Assembly: GCF_020740535.1 (NCBI RefSeq)
Contig: NZ_CP082362.1
Span: 248,001 to 312,000, forward strand
DNA length: 64,000 nucleotides
Source: Streptomyces profundus
GTDB lineage: Bacteria; Actinomycetota; Actinomycetes; Streptomycetales; Streptomycetaceae
Reading direction: 5' to 3'
Below the pieces are notes generated by a model. The model was not told where the DNA came from and did not search any database. It saw only the letters and a list, made by a program, of their open reading frames with translations. Numbering within the stretch: the stretch's first letter is position 1; each line of letters starts with the position of its first letter. Position numbers and translations under genes: made by a program. Below, one piece after another: positions 19,301 through 26,900 of the stretch.

Positions 19301-20952
19301 AGGTGGTGGCCGGCGCGGAACTGCGACGCTCCGGGCGGCGGATCGAGATCGACCCGACCGATCCCGAACACCACCGCGAGGTGTTCGCCGGGCTGCCGGG
19401 GCCGCTGCGGGTGGTGCACCTGTGGAGCCTGCTCGCGCCGGACGAGGGGGTCTTCGCCGGCGATACGGCGCTGCGTGCCTCGGTGCGGCTCGGCTTCGAC
19501 GCGCCGCTGCTCACCGTGCGGGCCCTGGCCGGCCGGGAGGCGCGGCTGCTGACGGTCAGCGCCGGCGCCGAGGAGATCACCGGCGGCGAACTGACCGCGC
19601 CGGCCCGGGCCCTGGCCCACGGCCTCGGGCGTGGCGCCGTCGCCGAGTACCCCGAACTGTCGTGGCGGGGCGTCGATGTGGAGCCGGGGCCGGAGGCCGC
19701 GCGGCACCTGCTGTGGGAGCTGTCCGCCGGCCGCTGGGAGGCCGGCGACCCGGTGACGGAGCCGGTGCTCGCCGGCTGGCGCGGCGGGCGCCGCTGGGTC
19801 AAGGGCCACACCGAACTCCCGGAGCCCGACGCCCGTTGGGCCCCCGAGGGCACCTTCCTGATCACCGGCGGCACCCGGGGCCTGGGCCTGGCCCTCGCGC
19901 GGCACCTGGTGGCGCGCGGCGTGCGGCGCCTGGCCCTGGTCGGCCGCACCGGGCGGGCGGACGTGGCGGAGCTGACCGCGGCGGGCGCCGAGGTGCTGGT
20001 GCTCGCCGCCGACGCGGGCGTCCCCGACGAGCTGCGCCGCGCCGTCGCCGCGACACTCGCGCGGTTCGGCACGGTGGACGGCGTGGTGCACGCCGCTGGT
20101 CGCCCCGGTGGCGGGCTGACCCAGCGGCTGACCCCGGCCGACGCCGACGCGGCGCTGGCGCCCAAGGCGCTCGGCATCGGCGCGCTGGCCGAACTCCTGG
20201 GCCCCGACAGCCCGTTGCCCGCCCCGCCGCGCTGGCTGGTGCTCTACTCCTCGATCGCGGCCGTGGTGGGCGGCGTCGGCGAGGCCGACTACTGCGCCGC
20301 CAACGCGGTGCTCGACGGCTACGCCCAGGCGCTGGCCGGGGTGGCGCCCGCCACCCGGGTGCTGTCGGTCGCCTGGGGCCACTGGCAGCACGACGCGTGG
20401 GCGGACGACGCCACCGGCGCCGACCGGACCGCGTACCGCCGCCGGCACGGCTTCACCACGGAGGAGGGCTGCGCGCTCCTGGACGGACTGCTGGGCGCGG
20501 CGGCGGGACCGGTGGTGGCGCTGCGCGAGCCGCTGCCCACCACCGCCAGGAAGCTGGCGGCGCTCAACAGTCTGGACGCCCTGGTGGAGACGTCCGAACC
20601 GGCGGCCGGGGGCGCCAGGTTCGCCCGCCCGGCGCTGCGCACCCGCTTCGTGGCGCCGCGCACCGACCTGGAGCACACCGTCGCCGACGTGTGGGGCAGG
20701 TTCCTCGGCATCGACCGGGTCGGCATCCACGACGCGTTCTTCGACCTGGGCGGCAACTCCCTGGTGGGGATGGCGATGGTGACCGAGTTCGAGCGCCGCC
20801 TCGACCGGCGGATCGCGCCGGCCGTGCTCTTCGAACACCCCACCGTCGCGGCCTTCACCGCCGCCCTCGACGGCGGTTCCCAGCCTCGACGGGCCACCGG
20901 GACGACACGGGGCGAACAGCGCCGTGCCCGGCGGTCCCGCCCGCAGAAGTGA
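16384..20952 (+). CDS. Type I PKS 2: KS-AT-KR-ACP
   Basis: The 1522-residue protein starts with a short charged helix (about 1-30) typical of N-terminal docking coiled coils, then KS (Cys205 in DTACSST). The AT has GYSLGEY (Ser649), with tyrosine replacing the usual histidine of GHSxG, and HPFH at 742-745, closest to the HAFH malonyl motif. A KR follows with TGGTRGLG near 1160 and Tyr1303 in YCAAN. It lacks the LDD loop, so its stereotype is uncertain. The ACP has Ser1459 in FFDLGGNS, a carrier motif more like NRPS or myxobacterial/cyanobacterial PKS carriers than PKS1's GLDSL. There is no DH, so a beta-hydroxy product is expected. The extender could be malonyl-CoA or the cluster's hydroxymalonyl-ACP. 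The start has an AGGGAGA site, 66 bp after PKS1. Confidence 0.92.
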   Translation: MAGEDKLRAYLKRVTAELTDTRRRLAEAETGEREPVAVIGMSCRFPGARNVDDYWKLLREGRAAPVGEVPAGRFDLDLSPEERERFRPRRGAFLPDVAGFDAEFFGFPPQEALRMDPQQRLMMELAWEAFEDAGTPAPSLAGSRTGVLLGFSDAFQYGQVQAERQGTDVYADPYMGQGSLGSVVAGRLAYHFDLRGPAFSLDTACSSTLVATHLALRALRAGECDYALAGGGFLALHPFLYLYSGANALLSPTDRCHTFDAGADGYVMGEGGGMVLLTRLSDAQRAGHRVRAVIRGSAINQDGRSNGLTAPSRDAQVTVVRHALADAGAVPDEVAYLEAHGSGTALGDEIELGALQDVFGRRAAPEPLRVGAVKTNIGHTHTAAGVAGLIKTVLVLEHQVAPPNLNLVEPAESVAASGAVAPVTAATPLPEQGLAGVSSFGWSGTNAHLVLEPAPRPAPAGAGPAAPTLLPVSAAGDPALAAALTGLARAAGAVPLADLAHTLQSGRAHLAHRRAVVAADPAEAAERLAAPHEAAPRAQRPRVAFLLPGTGDQYRGLGQALYRDEPAFAREVDACLTIAERRCGIDLRSVFHAPPDPQEAAAGSLLAGGADALLERAEIAHPFLFTVGYALARLLGERGVTPDLLAGYSLGEYLAACLAGVFTLEDALWLVVERARLIASAPPGRMLAVAAPAERLDVPGMEVAAVNGPHMTVLSGSPEAAAEAARRLTDDGVAARALRSAHPFHSSLLRSAQDKLAALVAGVPRSAPRVPIVSNATGLPLTDDQATDPRYWSDHLCLPVRFADAVRHCASAGVDVFVELGPGQTLGGLVRQNLPGDGGPAVLGTLPGPWPATGRADEATAVLESCGRLWELGVELDWTALRPAGGRTVSLPHYPFQRTRFWPEATGAAPRAEATGDAEAAAGGAYRYAPVWRRDSANAPDTVPPVEARTLVVFSDGQVGSRLVELAGPDAVEVVAGAELRRSGRRIEIDPTDPEHHREVFAGLPGPLRVVHLWSLLAPDEGVFAGDTALRASVRLGFDAPLLTVRALAGREARLLTVSAGAEEITGGELTAPARALAHGLGRGAVAEYPELSWRGVDVEPGPEAARHLLWELSAGRWEAGDPVTEPVLAGWRGGRRWVKGHTELPEPDARWAPEGTFLITGGTRGLGLALARHLVARGVRRLALVGRTGRADVAELTAAGAEVLVLAADAGVPDELRRAVAATLARFGTVDGVVHAAGRPGGGLTQRLTPADADAALAPKALGIGALAELLGPDSPLPAPPRWLVLYSSIAAVVGGVGEADYCAANAVLDGYAQALAGVAPATRVLSVAWGHWQHDAWADDATGADRTAYRRRHGFTTEEGCALLDGLLGAAAGPVVALREPLPTTARKLAALNSLDALVETSEPAAGGARFARPALRTRFVAPRTDLEHTVADVWGRFLGIDRVGIHDAFFDLGGNSLVGMAMVTEFERRLDRRIAPAVLFEHPTVAAFTAALDGGSQPRRATGTTRGEQRRARRSRPQK

Positions 20953-20959
20953 GGATGAC

Positions 20960-23900
20960 GTGAGCGACTACACCGAGGCCACCGAAGGCCCGCACCCCGG
21001 CGACGCGCCCGCGCCGACGGACATCGCGCTGGTGGGCATGGCCGGGCGGTTTCCCGGCTCCCGGGACGTGGCGGCCTTCTGGGAGTCCGTGCGGGCCGGC
21101 CGCTCGGGGATCACCGAGTTCACCGAGGGCGAGCTGCGCGACGCCGGGGTCCCGCCGGAGCTGCTGGCCGACCCGGCCTATGTGCGGGCCGGCGCGGTGA
21201 TCGACGGGGTCGAGGAGTTCGACGCCGAGCTGTTCGGCGTCAACCCACGGGAGGCGCAAATCCTCGACCCGCAGCACCGGCTCTTCCTTGAGCACGCCTG
21301 GGCGGCGCTTGAGGACGCCGGCTGCGATCCGGCCCGCTTCGACGGCTCCGTCGGCGTCTTCGCCGGCAGCGCCTGGAGCACCTATCTCACCAGCAACCTG
21401 ACGCCTTCGGGCGTCGAGCTGGACATGGGGGTGACGCTCGGCAACGAGAAGGACACCCTGGCCACCCGGGCCGCGCACCTGCTGGGGCTCACCGGGCCCG
21501 CGTTCACCGTGCAGAGCGCCTGCTCGACGTCCCTCGTCGGGGTGTGCGTCGCGGCCAACAGCCTGGCGAACCTGGAGTGCGACGTGGCGTTGGCCGGCGG
21601 CGTCTCCGTCGCCGTTCCGCAGCGGGTCGGCTATCTGTACCAGGAGGGCGGGATCGCGCCGCCCGACGGCAGGTGCCGGGCGTTCGACGCGGCGGGGCTC
21701 GGCGCCCCGCTGGGCAGCGGGGTCGGCGTGGTGGCGCTCAAGCGGCTCGCCGACGCGCGCGCCGACGGCGACCGGGTCTACGCGGTGCTGCGCGGCTGGG
21801 CGGTCAACAACGACGGCGGGCACAAGGTGGGCTTCACCGCGCCCGGCGTGGACGGGCAGGCCGCGGTCATCGAGGAGGCGCTGGCCTCCGCCGGGCTCGA
21901 CCCGGGCGACATCGACTACGTGGAGGCGCACGGCACCGGCACCGCCCTCGGCGACGCGGCCGAACTGGCCGCCCTGCAACGGGTCTTCGCCGGCGAGTCG
22001 GTGCGGATCGGCTCGGTGAAGACCAACGTCGGCCATCTGGACCGCGCGGCCGGCGTCACCGGGCTGATCAAGACGGCGCTCGCCCTGCACCACGGGGAGC
22101 TGCCCGCGACCCTGAACTTCGAGCGGCCCAACCCGCAGCTGGCCGACGGCACCGCCCGGCTGAGCGTGGTCACCGAGCGGCAGCCCTGGCAACGGGGCGC
22201 GGGGCGCCCCCGGCGGGCCGGCGTCAGCGCCTTCGGCATCGGCGGCACCAACGCGCATGTCGTCGTCGAGGAGGCGCCCGCCTCGCCGGCGCCGACCGGG
22301 GCCGAAGGCCCTGAGCCCCTGGTCTGGTCGGCGCACTCCGCCGCCGCCGCCGACCAGGCCACCCGCGACCTCGCCGCGCGGCTGACGGACGGCCCCGACG
22401 AGGCGCTCGCCGCTGTCGCCGGCACCCTCCAGACGGGGCGCCGGGAGTTGACGCACCGGCGGATGCTGGTGGCCGGGACGGTCCGGGAGGCCGCCGAGGC
22501 GCTGCGCACCGGCGCGGTCGCCGGCGGCGAGGCCGGCGCCGGCGCCGTCACGCTGCTCTTCGGCGCGCTGCCCGCCGGGGGAACGCGCGCCGCCGCCGCG
22601 CTCTACGCGGCCGAGCCGGCGTTCCGCGCCGAACGCGACCGGCGCCTGCCGCGCGGCGACAGCGGCCCGCACGCCGCCGGCGTCGCCGACGCCCTCGCGC
22701 TGGCCGCGCTGCTGCGCTCCTGGGGGCCGGCCCCCACGGCGATGGCCGGCGGCGGCACCGGCGTCGCCGCCCTGGCCGTGCTGGCCGGGGTGCTGAGCGT
22801 CGCCGACGCGGCGGAGCTGGCGAGGCGCCGCGCGCGTCTCGGCGCCACCCCGTCGTCGAGGGAGCGGGGGGCGCTGACCCGCTGGCTCGCCGGGCGGCTC
22901 ACCCCCATCGCCGTCACGCTGCCGCTGCGTTCGGTCACCACCGGGCGCGAGGTGGGCTCGGCGCAGGCGGCCGACCCCGCGTTCTGGAGCGAACAGGCGT
23001 GCGCGCCGGCGGACTTCGCCGCGCCCGAGGTGGCGGACGGCGATCTGCGCATCGAGGTGGGCACCGGCCGTCCCGGCGTGCTGCCGCTGCTGCCCGCCGA
23101 GGACACCCCGGCGGCGGGCCGGCGCCTGCTGGCCGAGGCCGCGGGGCGGCTGTGGCTGGCCGGGGCGCCGCTGGACTGGGCGGCCTACCGCGCCGACCGG
23201 CCCGGCCGCCGCGTCGGGCTGCCCGGCTACCCGTTCCAGCGGCAGCGCTACTGGATCGACGCACCGGCGCCGGAAGGCGAGGAGCGCCGGGTGCGGATGC
23301 TGCGTGCCGGCTGGCGGCCCGCCGCCGAGCCGGCGGGGCCGGCCGCCCCGCTGACGGGCCGGTACCTGATCGTCCCCGACGCCGGCGGCGTGGCCGCCGC
23401 GCTCGCCGACCTGGTGCGCCGGGACGGCGGGGAGGTCGTCGCGGCCGACCAGGACGTGCTGGTCGACCTGTCGGCGTTGGACACCGAGGATGCCGAGGAC
23501 GCAGAGAACACCCTGGCGGCGGTCTCGGCCGTGGCGAGCCGGCTGGTCGCCGCCACCACGCCGGTGCTGCTGGCCACCAGGGGCGGCCAGCGGGCCAGCG
23601 GCACGGAGCCGGCCGCGCCGGCGCAGGCGGCGCTCGGGGTGCTGCCGCTGGTCGCCGGGCAGGAACTGCCGGGGCTCGACCGGCGCTGCCTGGACCTCGA
23701 CCCCGGCTACGGCCCGGCCCAGGCCGCCCGCGCGTTGGCCGACGAGCTCGCCGCCCCCGCGGGCGAGGCGCTGACCGCGCACCGGGGCGGGCGGCGCCGG
23801 ACGCGGTTCTTCGAACCCGCCCAGGCGCGCCCGGCGACCGGGATCAGGGCCGGCGGCAGCTATCTGGTCACCGGTGGCCTCGGGCCCGTCGGTCTCGTGC

Positions 23901-26900
23901 TGGCCGAGCATCTGGCGCGCCGGGGCGCGGCGCGGCTGGTGCTCACGGGCCGGGGCGACCCGGGCGGGCGGGCGGAGCGCCTGCGGGGTCTGGGGGCCGA
24001 GGTGGTGACGCCCCGGGTCGACGTCCTGGACCGCGCGGCGATGCGCGAGCTGTGGGCACGCGAACGGTTCGACGGGGTGGTGCACGCGGCGGCGGACGCG
24101 GGACCCGACACGCTGCTGCCGCTGGACGCGCTGGACGGGGAGACGCTCGCCCGGCAGTTCGGCGCCAAGGTGGCCGGGGCCCGGGTCCTGGCCGAGCTGG
24201 TCGAGGAGTCGCCGAGGGAGCGGCGCCCCGACTGGGTCGTGCTGTTCTCCTCCACCTCCGCCCTGCTGGGCGGGGTGACGTTGGGCGGCTACGCGGCGGC
24301 CAACGCGGCGCTGGCGAGCCTGGCCGCCGGCCGGGCCGCCGGCACCCGCTGGACGGCGGTCGCCTGGGACACCTGGCCGGGCACGGCCGGGCGGGTCGGC
24401 GGCCGGATCGGCGCCGCGCTGGCCGAGCACGCCATGACCGAGGCCGAGGCCACCGAGGCGTTCGACCGGGCCCTGACCCGGGGCGCGGGTTCGCTGGTGG
24501 CCGCCGCGGGTGACCTCGCCGACCGGCTGCCGCCGGCGGCTGCGCCGGTGGCGGCCCCGTCGGCGGCCCGTTTCCCGCGCCCGGAGCTGCCCCAGCCGTA
24601 CGCCGCGCCCGCCACCCCGACCGAGCGGGAGCTGGCCGAGATCTGGTCGGGCGTCCTGGGCGTCGAACCGGTGGGGACCAGGGACGTGTTCTTCGAACTC
24701 AACGGGAACTCGCTGCTGGCGCTCCAGATGCTGGCCGAGGTCCGCAGGCGGCTGGGGGTGGTGGTGCCCACCGTCGCGCTCTTCGAGCATCCGACGGTGC
24801 GGACGCTGGCCGCCCTGGTCGACGAGCGGCTCGCCGAAGCGGCGCCCCCGACGTCCGCCGAACCGGCCGTGCCGGTCGCGACGGCCGAACGGGCGCCCGC
24901 CGTCCGGGCCGTGGCCTCGCCGCTGCCCGACTGCGTCGCCAAGCTCACCCGCGCCCCCCGCCCGGCGGTTGTCCCCGCCCCCGAGGCGGCGCCGGCGGCG
25001 CCGCGCCCCGTGGTCGTGGCGGAGCGCCCCGACCCCGCCGCCGATGATCTCGACCGGCATGTCGCGGTGGTCGGCATGGCCGGGCGGTTCCCCGGTGCCG
25101 GCGATGTGGACGCCTTCTGGCGCAACCTCTGCGAGGGGGTCGAGTCGATCAGCTTCTTCGACGAGGAGGAGCTGGCCGCGGCCGGCGTCAGCCCTGAGCT
25201 GGCCAGGGACCCGTCCTATGTGCCGGCCCGCCCGGTGCTGGACGACGTGACCGGGTTCGACGCCGCGTTCTTCGGTCTCAGCCCCCGGCAGGCGGCGCTG
25301 ACCGACCCCCAGCAGCGGCTCTTCCTCGAAGTCTGCTGGGAGGCGCTGGAGCAGTCCGGCTACGCCCGCCCCGAACACCGGGGCCGGGTCGGCGTCTTCG
25401 GCGGCTGCAACCTGAGCACCTATCTGCTGGGCATCGCCGGCCGGTTCACGGACGAGCGGGACGCCAGCATCTACGAACTCGTCATGGGCAACGACAAGGA
25501 CGCCCTGACCACGACCGTCTCCTACCTGCTGGACCTGCGCGGCCCGAGCGTGGCGGTGCAGACGTTCTGCTCCACCTCGCTGGTCGCGGTGCACAGCGCG
25601 ATCAGGGGGCTGCGCGCCGGGGACTGCGAGATGGCGCTGGCCGGCGGGGTCTCCGTGCGGGTGCCCGACCGGGTCGGGCACCGCCACACCCCGGGCGGCA
25701 TGGAGTCCCCCGACGGGCATGTGCGGACCTTCGACGCCGAGGCGCGCGGCAGCATGTTCGGCGACGGGGCCGCCGTGGTGGTCCTGAAGCGGCTGGGCGA
25801 CGCGCTCAGGGACGGCGACCACATCTGGTCGGTGATCAGGGGCTCCGCCATCAACAACGACGGGGCGCTGAAGGTCGGTTACACCGCGCCCAGCGTCGCG
25901 GGGCAGGCCGCCGTGGTGGCGGAGGCGCTGGCCGACGCGCGGGTCTCCCCCGAGGACATCGGCTATGTCGAGGCGCACGGCACCGGCACCCCGCTCGGCG
26001 ACCCGATCGAGGTGGCGGCCCTGACCAGGGCGTTCGGCCGCACGGAGCGGCACCAGTACTGCCCGATCGGCTCGGTCAAGCCGAACGTCGGCCATCTGGA
26101 CCGGGCGGCCGGCGCCACCGGGCTGATCAAGACCTCACTGGCGGTGCGGGAGGGGCTGCTGCCCCCCACCCTGCACTTCACCCGGCCCAACCCGGAGATC
26201 GACTTCGCCCACAGCCCGTTCTATGTCAACGCCGACCTGACGGAGTGGAAGGCCGAGGGGCGGCCCAGGATCGCCGGCGTCAACTCGCTCGGCATGGGCG
26301 GGACCAACGTCCATCTCGTCGTCGAGGAGCCGCCGGACCGCCGGGGCCGCCGAGGTCTCGACCCGGAGGCCGAGCGCCGGCACCAGGTGGTGCCCGTCTC
26401 GGGGCGGACCGAGCGGGCGGCGGACGAGGCCGCCGAGCGGCTCGCCGAGCACCTCGGGGCGCGTCCCGAACTCTCCCTGGGCGATGTGGCGTTCACCCTC
26501 CAGGTGGGGCGCGGCACCTTCGAGCACCGCCGGGTCGTGGTGGCCGGCCGGCCGGCCGAGGCCGCGCGGGCGCTCCTGGACGCGCCGGCGAGCCGCTTCG
26601 ACCCGACGAGCGGGCGGCGGGTCGCCTTCCTCCTCACCGGGGTCGGCGAGCAGTACCCGGGGATGGTGCGTGAGCTGTACCGGCGGGAGCCGGTCTTCCG
26701 CGCGGCCCTGGACGACTGCCTGGCGCGGCTGCCGGAGGAGGGGCTGCTTGAGCTGCTCACCGGCGAGCGGGAGGACGGCGGCGGACTCGCCGCGCTCCTT
26801 GGCCGCGAGTCGGCGGCGGCGCCGAGGGCGGAGCGGCTGCGCCGCACCGAGCTGGTCCAGCCGCTGGTCTTCGCCGTCGACTACGCGCTGGCCACCACCC

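Noticed and set aside
22540..23180. AT0 explained by a sequencing frameshift
   Set aside because: The frame is continuous through the domain and both flanking linkers, with only substitutions and in-frame losses. No alternative frame carries a GHSxG.
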